64,000 bases of DNA from Chryseobacterium taiwanense (lineage in GTDB: Bacteria; Bacteroidota; Bacteroidia; Flavobacteriales; Weeksellaceae), in the NCBI RefSeq assembly GCF_000813825.1, contig NZ_JWTA01000002.1:1-64000 (forward strand), written 5' to 3'. The first letter of the stretch is position 1. Each line of letters opens with the position of its first letter. Below, piece by piece: positions 1 to 8,951 of the stretch. The notes beneath the pieces are model-generated. The model searched no databases, had not been told where the DNA came from, and saw only the letters and a program-made list of their open reading frames with translations. Made by a program: the position numbers and the translations under genes.

Positions 1-46
1 AGATTGCAATCTGAAAGGTTTCTGTATCTTTTTAAAATTTAAAAAT

Positions 47-349
47 TTACTGCGCTGGAGTCTGATTTACTAAAACATCCTGAAGCTCCTCGTGTTTCTG
101 GAAGCTGGCTTTTGCAAAAGGACAAAGCGGAATAATGGTTTTTCCATTTTTTCTTGCGAATTCTACAGCTGCCAGAAGCATTTCTTTGCCAACACCTTTT
201 CCGTTGTAAGCTTCTTCTACTTCAGTATGATCTATAATAAATCTCTCTTCTCCTGCCCAAGTGTACGTCATAAGCCCAGCATGGTTTCCGTCTATGAATG
301 CTTCAAAATTTCCGTGTTTTTCGTCGTTGTTTTGTTTTACTTCAATCAT
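47..349 (-). CDS. YjdJ-like small GNAT acetyltransferase
   Basis: A 100-residue minimal GNAT-fold protein. The acetyl-CoA loop is visible as YNGKGVGK (residues 48-55), and the tail motif PLCPFAKASFQKH (about 74-86) is typical of the short YjdJ-type acetyltransferases. The acceptor substrate of this family is not established. It is the last gene of a tight minus-strand operon, one base after the OsmC gene; in Escherichia coli yjdI and yjdJ are also neighbours, which supports the assignment. No terminator is visible in the 46 bases before the window edge. Confidence 0.85.
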   Translation of the reverse strand: MIEVKQNNDEKHGNFEAFIDGNHAGLMTYTWAGEERFIIDHTEVEEAYNGKGVGKEMLLAAVEFARKNGKTIIPLCPFAKASFQKHEELQDVLVNQTPAQ

Positions 350-350
350 A

Positions 351-749
351 TTATGAGAATTTAGTTAGTATTTCGATATCGTTTGTTAATATTTTATGGA
401 CAGGACAGGCATCTGCAATGGTGTGAAGTCTTTTTAGCTGTTCATCATCAAGATCGGTTCCTTCAAAAGTGATGTCTCTTTTGAAAACAGCTCTTTTGGT
501 TAAAGGAAAGTTTTCCAATTCTACTTCTACATTTATTTTTTCAACATCCCATTCTTTTCTTTCAATATACATTCTTAGAGTAGCTGCGGTACAGCTTGCC
601 AAAGACGTAGCTAGTATTTCGAATGGATTGAAGCCTTTATTTTGTCCACCTTTATCCACAGGTTCATCGGTGATCAATGTATTTTCACCAGCGACAACTT
701 CTGTATAATATTTTTCTTTTCCTAAACTTGCTTTTACGGTGATTGCCAT
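351..749 (-). CDS. OsmC family peroxiredoxin-like protein
   Basis: A 132-residue OsmC/YhfA-type protein. The family reduces organic hydroperoxides through two cysteines; here these are Cys53 (SLASC) and Cys115 (DACPVHK), both in the expected places. The open frame runs upstream to 926, but that part overlaps the whole of the preceding Fe-S gene and reads as non-protein-like sequence, so I start at MAITVKASLG. The ATG overlaps the upstream stop codon by one base (TAATG), indicating translational coupling. It sits between YjdI-like and YjdJ-like genes, so it is probably part of a redox or thiol-stress operon. Confidence 0.9.
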   Translation of the reverse strand: MAITVKASLGKEKYYTEVVAGENTLITDEPVDKGGQNKGFNPFEILATSLASCTAATLRMYIERKEWDVEKINVEVELENFPLTKRAVFKRDITFEGTDLDDEQLKRLHTIADACPVHKILTNDIEILTKFS

Positions 750-967
750 TATTTTTCTGTATTGAATTGATAACTTAATGCTCCGGAAGGACAGTGATCG
801 ATTTGATTCTGGAGCTCCTGAACCGATGCATTTTCTGCTTTTATCCAAGGGCGATCCTTGGGATTGTACACTTTGGGCAGCATTTTTACACAAACTGTGG
901 AGTGAATACACTTTTGGGGTTGCCAAATAACAGTAAGGTTGCCATTAATATACTCGTGCTTTTCCAT
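749..967 (-). CDS. YjdI-like 4Fe-4S mono-cluster protein
   Basis: A 72-residue protein of the short divergent ferredoxin family exemplified by E. coli YjdI. It shows Cys20-x5-Cys26, the LPKVYNPKDRPWI core and the C-terminal CPSGAL motif with Cys59. The function of the family is unknown; a 4Fe-4S cluster is predicted from the cysteine pattern, though only three cysteines are present, so a fourth ligand must come from elsewhere. One base separates it from the TMEM175 gene upstream, and its stop codon overlaps the OsmC start. Confidence 0.85.
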   Translation of the reverse strand: MEKHEYINGNLTVIWQPQKCIHSTVCVKMLPKVYNPKDRPWIKAENASVQELQNQIDHCPSGALSYQFNTEK

Positions 968-968
968 A

Positions 969-1547
969 TTAGTCTTTGTTTAATGATTTTTCAATTCTTC
1001 TGTCCGGAATCAGCCACATCAAAGCCGTAAAATAATAAAACCCTATTGCAATATAAGGATAATAAAATGAAGTTACGATTCCGAGAGCATATAAAACAAT
1101 GGAAGCATATTCTTTAATTTTAGAAGAAATGGCTTCTTTCAGTTGGGAACCTTCACCATCAGACTTGATAATTGTGTTTTCCAGAATTGTATAGGCTACG
1201 GCACACATTACCAATGTAATCCCATAAGTAGCCACTGGATTTTCTGCAAAACGGGTTGATCCGATCCATTCTGTTGCAATAGGCATTAAAGAAAGCCAGA
1301 ACAGAAGATGAAGATTAGCCCAAAGAACTTTTCCGTTGATCCTTTTTACGGTTTGAAACAAATGATGATGGTTATTCCAATAGATTCCGACATAGATAAA
1401 ACTGAAAATATAGGCTAAAAACTTAGGAAGAAGAGGTTTGAGGTCATTCCAGCTGTTACCTTCAGGAACTTTCAGTTCAAGAACCATGATCGTGATAATA
1501 ATCGCTAAAACCCCATCGCTAAAAGCTTCCAGTCTTCCTTTTGTCAT
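969..1547 (-). CDS. TMEM175-family potassium channel
   Basis: A 192-residue polytopic membrane protein beginning with the family signature R-x3-FSDG (residues 5-12), which lines the selectivity filter in bacterial TMEM175 (DUF1211) channels. A run of hydrophobic helices follows, with a WNNHHH segment in the loop region, also typical. Bacterial members form potassium-conducting tetramers in the inner membrane. It overlaps the upstream FMN reductase gene by four bases (ATGA-type), so the two are cotranscribed. Why a K+ channel sits in a redox operon is unclear. Confidence 0.88.
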   Translation of the reverse strand: MTKGRLEAFSDGVLAIIITIMVLELKVPEGNSWNDLKPLLPKFLAYIFSFIYVGIYWNNHHHLFQTVKRINGKVLWANLHLLFWLSLMPIATEWIGSTRFAENPVATYGITLVMCAVAYTILENTIIKSDGEGSQLKEAISSKIKEYASIVLYALGIVTSFYYPYIAIGFYYFTALMWLIPDRRIEKSLNKD

Positions 1548-2083
1548 GAGTTTCCGATTTGAGTTTTAAAACTTTCAATTTTGGTTTTCAAGTCATTTAG
1601 CATTTCAGGATTGATCACTCCTCTCTCCAAATCAAAATTTTCGTAAAACTTCGAAAGAGAAAAGGTTTCTTTAATGTCTGCTCCAAAATTTGGAAAAAAT
1701 GTTTTCGCGGTATTCATAACATTTCCACCACCATAACCACCTGGAGAAGTTGACATCAAAAACATGGGTTTATTTTGAAAAACTTTTACATTAATTCTGG
1801 AAGCCCAATCAAAAACGTTTTTAAACGCAGCACTGTACGATCTGTTGTGCTCTGCCAAAGAACAGATGATTACATCGCATTCTTCAATTGCTTTTAAAAA
1901 GTTGTGCGCTTCATCCGGAAAACCTTTCTTTTCGCGATCTACAGAAAAAACAGGCATATCAAAATTGTTGAGATCAATTAAATTGATATCCTCATTCTGA
2001 AAATCTTTCAGAACAAATTTTACCAGTTCTCTATTGATGGAAGTGGAAGAAGTGCTTCCTGCAAATGCTAATATTTTCATCAT
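1544..2083 (-). CDS. NAD(P)H-dependent FMN reductase
   Basis: A 179-residue flavodoxin-fold oxidoreductase. The N-terminal FMN phosphate loop reads FAGSTSSTSINREL, and a second FMN-binding segment SPGGYGGGNVMNTA lies near residue 115. Relatives transfer electrons from NAD(P)H through FMN to quinones, azo compounds or chromate; the physiological acceptor cannot be told from sequence. Nine bases separate it from the pirin gene upstream and it overlaps TMEM175 downstream, placing it second in the operon. Confidence 0.88.
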   Translation of the reverse strand: MMKILAFAGSTSSTSINRELVKFVLKDFQNEDINLIDLNNFDMPVFSVDREKKGFPDEAHNFLKAIEECDVIICSLAEHNRSYSAAFKNVFDWASRINVKVFQNKPMFLMSTSPGGYGGGNVMNTAKTFFPNFGADIKETFSLSKFYENFDLERGVINPEMLNDLKTKIESFKTQIGNS

Positions 2084-2092
2084 TTATATTTC

Positions 2093-2995
2093 TTAAGGTT
2101 TTCTGTTTAAAATTGCTTTCGGAAGCGGAACATATTCTTCTTCATCACCCGGAACTAAAGGAAAGGCCTCGTGATTTTGGTCATGCCAGTTTACTTTAGC
2201 TTCGTCTATGAGTTCTTTATTTGAATTTACAAAATTCCAGAATATAAAACGTTCTTCATCGAAAGGTTCCCCTCCGAAAAGATAAACCGTTCCGTTTTCG
2301 CTCATTTCAAATTCGCATAATTTCGTGTCTTTAGCAATCATTAATTGTTTTGAACCGTAAGAATTTCCATCCGTAGTCACCGTTCCGTCTAAAACATACA
2401 TGGCTGCTTCACCGTAAAGATCTTTTCCAATGCTGATTTTTTTTGCCTCTTTTGTTTTGATCTCAATAAAAAATAATTTACTGTGAACCGGAACCGGAGA
2501 TGTTCTTCCGAATGCTTCTCCTGCGATCAATTTATACTGAATTCCATCTTCTTCCCAAACCGGAATATCTTCTGCTTCGATATGATGGAACGTAGGTTCA
2601 GATTGTTCCAGATGTTTTGGTAATCCTACCCAGATTTGGAAACCGTGAAGTTTTTTATCAGAATGTCTTAGATATTCCGGAGTTCTTTCTGAGTGTACAA
2701 CACCTTTTCCTGCCGTCATCCAGTTTACCGCTCCCGGTTTTATTTCTAAAGCACTTCCGATACTGTCTCTGTGAAAGATAGATCCTTCCAGAAGATAAGT
2801 TAAAGTTGAAAGTCCGATATGCGGATGCGGAGGAACGTCAAGATTTTGATAATCCTTTAATTCAGAGGGTCCCATATGATCGATAAATACGAAAGGTCCC
2901 ACTGCTCTTTTCTCACGGAAAGGTAAAAGTCTTCCAACTAAAAAGTTTCCTATATCTGCTGATTTTTCTTCAATGATAAGTCCTATGTTTGACAT
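2093..2995 (-). CDS. Pirin family bicupin protein
   Basis: A 300-residue bicupin. The N-terminal cupin holds the pirin metal ligands His57, His59 (PPHPHIGL), His101 and Glu103 (GVVHSER). Some pirins have quercetin 2,3-dioxygenase activity or act as redox-sensing cofactors; which applies here is unknown. It is the first gene of the six-gene operon that runs down to 47. A second, only distantly similar pirin lies just upstream on the same strand at 3422. Confidence 0.9.
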   Translation of the reverse strand: MSNIGLIIEEKSADIGNFLVGRLLPFREKRAVGPFVFIDHMGPSELKDYQNLDVPPHPHIGLSTLTYLLEGSIFHRDSIGSALEIKPGAVNWMTAGKGVVHSERTPEYLRHSDKKLHGFQIWVGLPKHLEQSEPTFHHIEAEDIPVWEEDGIQYKLIAGEAFGRTSPVPVHSKLFFIEIKTKEAKKISIGKDLYGEAAMYVLDGTVTTDGNSYGSKQLMIAKDTKLCEFEMSENGTVYLFGGEPFDEERFIFWNFVNSNKELIDEAKVNWHDQNHEAFPLVPGDEEEYVPLPKAILNRKP

Positions 2996-3421
2996 GATGT
3001 GTAATGAGGTTTTTATATTTTGTTTAAACGAATGTAGTGATTTTTCTAATGTTTATGGTGTTTTGAAGCTTTTTTGCTATTATGAAATCCGGATTGAAGC
3101 TGATCTTTAATGAATTTAATTTCAATCTTAATTCTTCATACCTATAAAATTTTATTTTTATGAATGGTCTTTGATCATGTATGAATTTAAACCATTAAGA
3201 TGTCTTAAGATTTTTAGAATATTAAGTGGAGCTTTGCTTTAAAGGATTTCGCTCGCAAAAAATCTTTGATTTTTTCTTAATTAACTTAGTAACTTAATAT
3301 ATCTTAATGGTTCAAATAAATATTTAATGCTAAGAACAATCTTTCCTTTTTTTTCAGAATGATAATATATAAAGTTAAGAAAAAAAGAAATAAATGAGTT
3401 TTAAGTTTAGTTTAATTCTTA
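2996..3421. other. Intergenic region between two pirin genes
   Basis: About 425 bases with no convincing ORF on either strand. The middle (3185-3317) is a repeat element described separately. The rest is AT-rich. I see no clear promoter with both boxes for the downstream operon and no strong terminator after the upstream pirin gene. Confidence 0.6.
3185..3317. repeat. 133-bp intergenic element with inverted ends
   Basis: The left end reads ATTTAAACCATTAAG and the right end CTTAATGGTTCAAAT; these are inverted copies with one mismatch over 15 bases. The interior is rich in TTAAG/CTTAA words. A second element of near-identical size and ends is at 58987-59115, and solo ends occur near 47265 and 24363. 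This suggests a dispersed, MITE-like family without coding capacity. Confidence 0.65.
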
Positions 3422-4297
3422 TTAGTCAGCTAAATACCCGAATTTTCCTAAATTATAATCTTCAAAAGCCTGTATGATTTCTTCTCTTGAATTCATCACA
3501 AAAGGACCATGAGGATAGATTGGTTCGTTTAGAGGCTGTCCGCTTATGATTAATACAATAGCATCTTCAGTAGCTTCAATCGTGAAATTTTCACCTTCAT
3601 TTTTGAAGAGCGCTAAGTGGTCTGTTTTTACTTTTTCTTCTCCATTTACCAAAATACTTCCTTCAATCACTAAAGCTGCCGTGTTGAAATTTGCAGGGAA
3701 ATCAAATGCTGCTTTTCCTCCTTTTTTCAGTTTTGCATTCATCATATGTACCGGGCTGAAAGTCGTTGCAGGCCCTTTTTCATCTTTATAGCTTCCTGCA
3801 ATAATTTCTACCAATCCGTTTTCTCCAAGATCAACGTTTTTCATCTCTGAGTTTTTAATGGACTGATATTTAGGATTGCTCATTTTATCTTTTGAAGGAA
3901 GGTTTACCCAAAGCTGAACCATTTGGAAAATACCACCTTCTTTTGCCCAGTCCGTTTCATGGTATTCTTTGTGAAGAACTCCTTTCGCAGCAGTCATCCA
4001 TTGTACGTCTCCCTGACCAATGATTCCACCACCACCTGCACTGTCGTGATGTTGTACTTTCCCTTGATAAGCTATGGTTACGGTTTCAAAACCTCTGTGA
4101 GGATGTACACCTACACCTCTTGGATTTTCAGTTCCGTTGAAATGAAATTTTGAATTATAATCAAGCATAATGAAAGGATCCATTCTTTTCATATCCATTC
4201 CGCTTACTCCGGGAATAAAATTATGAACTCTAAAACCGTCACCTACAAAATGGGCAGGTTTTGGAGCTACTACCATTTCTACTTTTTTAGTTGCCAT
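3422..4297 (-). CDS. Pirin family bicupin protein (second copy)
   Basis: A 291-residue pirin with ligands His65, His67 (VHPHRGFE), His109 and Glu111 (VLHKEYHE). It differs strongly from the 2093 pirin and belongs to the longer-lived YhhW/YhaK-like set by its GVHPHRGFETVTIAYQG segment. It stands alone, with a -7-like box (CAAAGGTA read on the plus strand, 4317-4324) close upstream and a small palindrome AGATCA-N7-TGATCT at 4335-4353. Molecular role, either dioxygenase or redox sensor, is not resolved. Confidence 0.88.
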   Translation of the reverse strand: MATKKVEMVVAPKPAHFVGDGFRVHNFIPGVSGMDMKRMDPFIMLDYNSKFHFNGTENPRGVGVHPHRGFETVTIAYQGKVQHHDSAGGGGIIGQGDVQWMTAAKGVLHKEYHETDWAKEGGIFQMVQLWVNLPSKDKMSNPKYQSIKNSEMKNVDLGENGLVEIIAGSYKDEKGPATTFSPVHMMNAKLKKGGKAAFDFPANFNTAALVIEGSILVNGEEKVKTDHLALFKNEGENFTIEATEDAIVLIISGQPLNEPIYPHGPFVMNSREEIIQAFEDYNLGKFGYLAD

Positions 4298-4374
4298 ATT
4301 ATTGTAATTTATATAGCAAAGGTAGGGTAGTGAAAGATCAGATGCATTGATCTGTGGTAAGTAGTATAATCCTT

Positions 4375-5820
4375 CTAATCCTCCTTAGATTTCATGTTTT
4401 TTCCATCTGAAATATGAAGTCTTCTGAAAACAAATCCTGAAATAATCGTGAGGATTCCTACGGTAAGGAACGTGTATCGGAATGCATTGTGAATTTCGCC
4501 CTTGATGAGGTCTGTGTTTTCAAATATTTTTAAAACAATTAATCCAAAAGCAATTCCAAAACCGATTGCCAATTGTTGGTTTACGGATAATAATGAATTT
4601 CCGCTACTGGTCTGGAAGTTTCTTAAATCAGCAATAGAAATGGTATTCATGGAAGTAAACTGAATAGAATTGAAAAATCCTAAGACGGAAATAATGGGAA
4701 TGAACCAGTATAAAGAAGTATTAATGTTTGGGATGGCAAGTAAACAAATTAATGTTCCAATGATAAAAGTATTGATCATTAAGGTTTGTCTATACCCGAA
4801 TTTATCTAATATTTTAATGACATACGATTTTCCAAACATAGCGGTGATTGCCATGGGTGCAATGATCCATCCGGAAGTAACGGCCGATTGTTTGTAGGCA
4901 ATCTGAATCATTAACGGTAATAATAAAGGAACAGAGCTGATTCCTAATCTTGTTGCAAGGTTTCCAATGATTCCTACACGGAACGTTCGCACCTGAAATA
5001 AATTTAATGGGAAAATAGGGCTTTCATCTCTTTTGGCATGTCTGTAATAATAGTACATAAAAAGAAAGCCCAAAATAAAGACAACCAAAACCGGTGTTGT
5101 ATTTTGCATATCACCAAAGAGTTCCAGTGAAATGGAAAGCAGGAGAGAGGCTGCTGCAAAAATTAAAAATCCTTTCAGATCAAAGTCTACATCTTTTGAG
5201 GTGTAGTTGGGCATGAATTTAAGTCCTAAAACAATTCCCAGTACTCCGATTGGAATGTTAATTAAAAAGATCCAGTGCCATGAAAGGTAATCTACCATAT
5301 ATCCACCAACTAAAGGTCCTAAAACCGGTCCTATAAGTGCAGGAATGATGGCGAAGTTCATAGCTTTTAATAATTCGTTTTTATCGAAAGTTTTAATTAA
5401 AGCTAATTTTCCAACGGGCGTCATAAGACTTCCTCCAACTCCCTGAATCACTCGTGAAATAACGAGGTGAGTAAGGTTTTGTGATAAAGCACAAAATAAA
5501 GATCCTAAACTGAAAAGTACTAATGAAAAAATGAATACTTTCTTGGTCCCGAATCTGTCAGCTAAAAATCCACTAGCAGGCATAAAAACAGCCAATGTTA
5601 AAACATAACTGATGATGGCGTTTTGCATGTTGAGCGGAGATTCTTGAAGATCTTTTGCAATGGAAGGTAAGGAAGTATTTAAAATGGTGGAATCCAGCAT
5701 CTGCATGAAAATTGCGGTGGCAAGAATCAGGGGTAGGATTTTTTTTATTGAATTGGGCTGCGAAATTACTTCTGACATTTTTTTAGATTTAGATTTCTCT
5801 GCGATAGGAATTTTCACCAT
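4375..5820 (-). CDS. MFS drug exporter, DHA2/EmrB type
   Basis: A 481-residue major facilitator with many hydrophobic helices, consistent with the 14-helix DHA2 (EmrB/QacA) group. Motif A appears as GFLADRFGTKKV, the proton-coupled antiporter motif C region as PALIGPVLGPLVGGY, and the first helix carries MLDSTILNTSLP, the usual motif D1. Such proteins export drugs or toxic compounds with the proton gradient. No membrane-fusion (EmrA) partner is adjacent. An internal start at MSEVISQ (5778) is equally possible. Confidence 0.9.
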   Translation of the reverse strand: MVKIPIAEKSKSKKMSEVISQPNSIKKILPLILATAIFMQMLDSTILNTSLPSIAKDLQESPLNMQNAIISYVLTLAVFMPASGFLADRFGTKKVFIFSLVLFSLGSLFCALSQNLTHLVISRVIQGVGGSLMTPVGKLALIKTFDKNELLKAMNFAIIPALIGPVLGPLVGGYMVDYLSWHWIFLINIPIGVLGIVLGLKFMPNYTSKDVDFDLKGFLIFAAASLLLSISLELFGDMQNTTPVLVVFILGFLFMYYYYRHAKRDESPIFPLNLFQVRTFRVGIIGNLATRLGISSVPLLLPLMIQIAYKQSAVTSGWIIAPMAITAMFGKSYVIKILDKFGYRQTLMINTFIIGTLICLLAIPNINTSLYWFIPIISVLGFFNSIQFTSMNTISIADLRNFQTSSGNSLLSVNQQLAIGFGIAFGLIVLKIFENTDLIKGEIHNAFRYTFLTVGILTIISGFVFRRLHISDGKNMKSKED

Positions 5821-5902
5821 TGTAGTATGAAAAATTTCCGACGCGATAACCTACTGTATGAATACAAGCTGTTACTTAGATAAAGAAATCCATATAAAAT
5901 TA

Positions 5903-5934
5903 AAAAAGTCTTGCGAGATTTCACAAGACTTTTT
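5903..5934 (-). terminator. Intrinsic terminator after the 5938 gene
   Basis: An 11-bp perfect stem (AAAAAGTCTTG against CAAGACTTTTT) with a 10-base loop. On the minus strand it is followed by a T-rich tail, just after the stop codon of the 5938-6750 gene. Confidence 0.85.
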
Positions 5935-5937
5935 GAT

Positions 5938-6750
5938 TTATTTTCTAGGTTTTTCTACTCCTTTCCACTCGTCACCAGCTTTTCTGTACTGGCTTAAAAT
6001 GTAAGTTTTGAAATCTTTTGTTTTATACTCTATATTATCAGTGTTTTGCTCGAATGGCATAATGTAATAATAGTCAGTGTCCGTTTTATCAGTTTTAGTT
6101 CCTTTTTTTACAGATGGAACGTATTTTGAAAATTTATAGTTCGGAAGATATTGTCTCAGTCTTGTGTAGAACGCTTTATCTTCTTTTTCGTTAGGAATAA
6201 TGTCTACAATATTGAAATCATCCTTTTTCTTGTCAATCCAAAGATAATATGTTACCTCTTCCTTTGTTTTTTTGTTTAATGAATTGAAAGCAAATAATTC
6301 TTTCGGTACCAGTTCCTTGATTTTTTCAGGGTCAACTTTTGTGAAGTATTCACCTTGAGAAGGATCTACATACGTTTCAAGATTGTACATCAATACAGAA
6401 TTGTTCTCAAAGTTTTTATTCTTGAAATATTGGTTAAGAGATAATTCCGCAGTAGCTCTCAGTTCTTTTCCTCTTGCATCTAATTTTTTAGTAGGATTCT
6501 GAGGATTTACTTTTTTTACAAATTCATAAAGAACTGCAGGTTTCACATCTTTAAGGTGCGGATATGTTTTAAGGTACTCAGCTTTTGCCAGCCAGTAATA
6601 TTGTTGATAGTAATCATCTTTTTCGTTGTCTTTTACGGTTTTATACGCTAAAGCAAGTTTCTTTGAGTTTAAATATTTGGCAAATTTACCTTGTCCAAAA
6701 GCAAAACTCATGGATAATAAAGCAAAAAAGATAGTAATGTTTCTTTTCAT
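5938..6750 (-). CDS. Secreted hypothetical protein
   Basis: A 270-residue protein with a clear signal peptide (MKRNITIFFALLSMSFAFGQ, cleavage after about residue 18-20). The mature part is lysine- and tyrosine-rich with many charged helices (KVNPQNPTKKLDARGKELR near residue 85) and no motif I recognise. Its own terminator lies immediately downstream and a -7-like box (CAAATATA on the plus strand, 6777-6784) upstream, so it seems to be a single-gene unit. Function unknown; periplasmic or outer-membrane associated by inference. Confidence 0.75.
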   Translation of the reverse strand: MKRNITIFFALLSMSFAFGQGKFAKYLNSKKLALAYKTVKDNEKDDYYQQYYWLAKAEYLKTYPHLKDVKPAVLYEFVKKVNPQNPTKKLDARGKELRATAELSLNQYFKNKNFENNSVLMYNLETYVDPSQGEYFTKVDPEKIKELVPKELFAFNSLNKKTKEEVTYYLWIDKKKDDFNIVDIIPNEKEDKAFYTRLRQYLPNYKFSKYVPSVKKGTKTDKTDTDYYYIMPFEQNTDNIEYKTKDFKTYILSQYRKAGDEWKGVEKPRK

Positions 6751-6855
6751 TTTCTTATAATTGAATTTTCGATTTCCAAATATAATTATTTATTATATAT
6801 TATTTTTGATTAACGGTTAAAATCTGACAATATTATTAACGTAAATTCAAAAGAA

Positions 6856-6877
6856 AATCCTGTATTGCTACAGGATT
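6856..6877 (-). terminator. Intrinsic terminator after asnB
   Basis: Perfect 9-bp stem AATCCTGTA/TACAGGATT with a 4-base loop. On the minus strand it is followed by TTTCTTTT, about 85 bases past the asnB stop. Confidence 0.7.
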
Positions 6878-6960
6878 GATAAATTTTTATTGTAAAGCTG
6901 AAAATTGTAAGTCAAAAATTAGGTTAATTTAACTCATCCTTAACAACTTATCATTCATCA

Positions 6961-8634
6961 CTATTTGTCGTATGATGTTTCATGTACCTTTACAGCTCTT
7001 CCGCTTGGATCGTTCATTTTCTTGAAAGCTTCATCCCATTCCAATGCAATAGGAGTAGAGCAAGCTACTGATGGAACAGAAGGTACTGTTGCAGCGGCAG
7101 TTTCACTTGGGAAATGCTCTTCAAAAATCGTTCTGTAGCGATATTCTTCCTTGTTTTGAGGAGTGTTTAAAGGAAATCTGAATTTTGCATTAATCATCAT
7201 TTCATCGGTGACTTCCTTTTCAGCGATTTCTTTTAAAGTATCGATCCATGAATAACCCACTCCGTCAGAAAACTGTTCTTTTTGTCTCCATACAATCGAT
7301 TCAGGAAGAATGTCTTCGAAAGCTTTTCTTAATACCCATTTTTCGATTTTACCTTCGGCTGTACTGATCATTTTATCTTTAGGATTAATGGTCATGGCAA
7401 TATCCATAAATTCTTTATCCAGAAAAGGAACACGGCCTTCAATTCCCCAACTCATCAACGCTTTGTTGGCTCTCAAACAATCATACAAATGAAGCTTTCC
7501 TAATTTTCTTACCGTTTCATCATGGAATTCTTTCGCATTCGGAGCTTTGTGGAAATACAAATATCCACCGAATAGCTCATCTGAACCTTCTCCGGAAAGC
7601 ACCATTTTGATTCCCATCGATTTAATAACCCTTGCCAAAAGATACATCGGAGTAGAAGCTCTTATTGTCGTAACATCATAAGTTTCCAAATGATAAATCA
7701 CATCGCGAATAGCATCCAATCCCTCCTGAATGGTAAAATTAACCTCATGGTGAACGGAACCGATATGTTCGGCTGCTTTTTTTGCCGCGGCGAGATCCGG
7801 AGATCCTACTAATCCTATTGCAAAACTGTGCAATCTCGGATACCAAGCTTCCTGAGTATCTCCACTTTCAACTCTCTGTCTTGCAAATTTTGCTGTAATT
7901 GCAGAAATTACAGAAGAATCAAGTCCGCCGGAAAGTAAAACTCCGTACGGTACATCACTCATCAGTTGTCTGTGAACAGCATCTTCAAGCCCTTTTCTTA
8001 ATGTTGCAATATCAGTTTCGTTGTCTTTTACGGCGTCGTAACTTTCCCAGTCTCTTTTGTACCATTGCTGAAGATCACTTCCGTCTTTGCTGTACACAAA
8101 ATGTCCGGGAAGAAAAGTTTCAATGGTTTTACAAACTCCTTCTAATGCTTTTAATTCTGAGGCTACGTAATAGTTTCCGTTTTTATCCCAACCGTGATAC
8201 AATGGGCAGATTCCCATATGATCTCTGGCGATTAGATAAACATTGTTTTCAATATCATATAGAGAAAAGGCAAAAATTCCGTTTAATTTTTCCAGAAAAT
8301 CCTTTCCGTATTTTTTATAAAGCGCTAAGATAACCTCACAGTCTGACTGAGTCTGAAATTCATAATCAGGAAATTCTTTTTTCAGTTCCTGATGATTGTA
8401 AATCTCACCGTTCACAGCTAAAACAATATTACCATCTTTGCTGAATAATGGTTGTTTTCCTGAAGTTGGATCTACAATAGCCAATCTTTCGTGAGAGAAA
8501 ATTATTTTATCATTTTGAAATACACCGCTCCAATCGGGACCTCTGTGGCGGATTTTTTTAGACATTTCCAAAACTTGAGGTCTTAATATTTCTGTTTTTT
8601 GTTTGGCGTTAAACAAACATACAATTCCACACAT
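6961..8634 (-). CDS. asnB: Asparagine synthetase B (glutamine-hydrolysing)
   Basis: A 557-residue enzyme, close to the 554 of E. coli AsnB. The N-terminal class II glutamine amidotransferase begins with the catalytic Cys2 (MCGIVCLF), followed by the HRGPD and NGEIYNH motifs. The synthetase half has the pyrophosphate loop SGGLDS at 235-240 and SGEGSDELFGGY. It converts aspartate, glutamine and ATP into asparagine and glutamate in the cytoplasm. It is transcribed alone, with a promoter-like site at 8659-8690 and a terminator at 6856-6877. Confidence 0.97.
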   Translation of the reverse strand: MCGIVCLFNAKQKTEILRPQVLEMSKKIRHRGPDWSGVFQNDKIIFSHERLAIVDPTSGKQPLFSKDGNIVLAVNGEIYNHQELKKEFPDYEFQTQSDCEVILALYKKYGKDFLEKLNGIFAFSLYDIENNVYLIARDHMGICPLYHGWDKNGNYYVASELKALEGVCKTIETFLPGHFVYSKDGSDLQQWYKRDWESYDAVKDNETDIATLRKGLEDAVHRQLMSDVPYGVLLSGGLDSSVISAITAKFARQRVESGDTQEAWYPRLHSFAIGLVGSPDLAAAKKAAEHIGSVHHEVNFTIQEGLDAIRDVIYHLETYDVTTIRASTPMYLLARVIKSMGIKMVLSGEGSDELFGGYLYFHKAPNAKEFHDETVRKLGKLHLYDCLRANKALMSWGIEGRVPFLDKEFMDIAMTINPKDKMISTAEGKIEKWVLRKAFEDILPESIVWRQKEQFSDGVGYSWIDTLKEIAEKEVTDEMMINAKFRFPLNTPQNKEEYRYRTIFEEHFPSETAAATVPSVPSVACSTPIALEWDEAFKKMNDPSGRAVKVHETSYDK

Positions 8635-8951
8635 TTTTTATAATTTTTTTATATGTGACAAATGTATAAGGCTTGTGTAAAAATAACAAATAAAAAAGTA
8701 TAATTGATTTATTATTTATTTTTTTTAATATGTTTTAGTTTAAAATTTTCTATATAAATAAAATTTTGTTTTATTTTAAAGGAAAATTTTAATTCGGGGT
8801 TGTTATTATTTACGAAATAAAAACTAAAAAAAAATTAATCTATGATAATTAATTTGACATTTTTTTGTCGTTTATTTGTTCTTCGAAATAATTTTTTTTC
8901 ATCATTTGTGTTTTTACCTTCTTGCAGGAACTCCTGCAAGAAGGTTTTTTT
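8635..8951. other. AT-rich gap with an orphan terminator
   Basis: About 317 bases, extremely AT-rich, without a credible ORF. It holds the asnB promoter at its left and, at its right, a hairpin plus T-run oriented for plus-strand transcription although no plus-strand gene precedes it. A small RNA ending at 8953 is possible but unproven. Confidence 0.5.
8659..8690 (-). promoter_or_regulatory. Candidate asnB promoter
   Basis: Read on the minus strand: TTTG (8690-8687), a 20-base spacer, then TACATTTG (8666-8659), matching the Bacteroidetes TTTG/TAnnTTTG promoter. It lies 25 bases before the asnB start. Confidence 0.6.

Noticed and set aside
750..926. N-terminal extension of the OsmC frame
   Set aside because: It overlaps the whole YjdI-like gene in another frame and has no protein-like features; the ATG at 749 couples with the upstream stop.
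7899..8333. 144-codon ORF on the plus strand inside asnB
   Set aside because: It is antisense to a strongly conserved enzyme gene and its sequence has no domain-like pattern.
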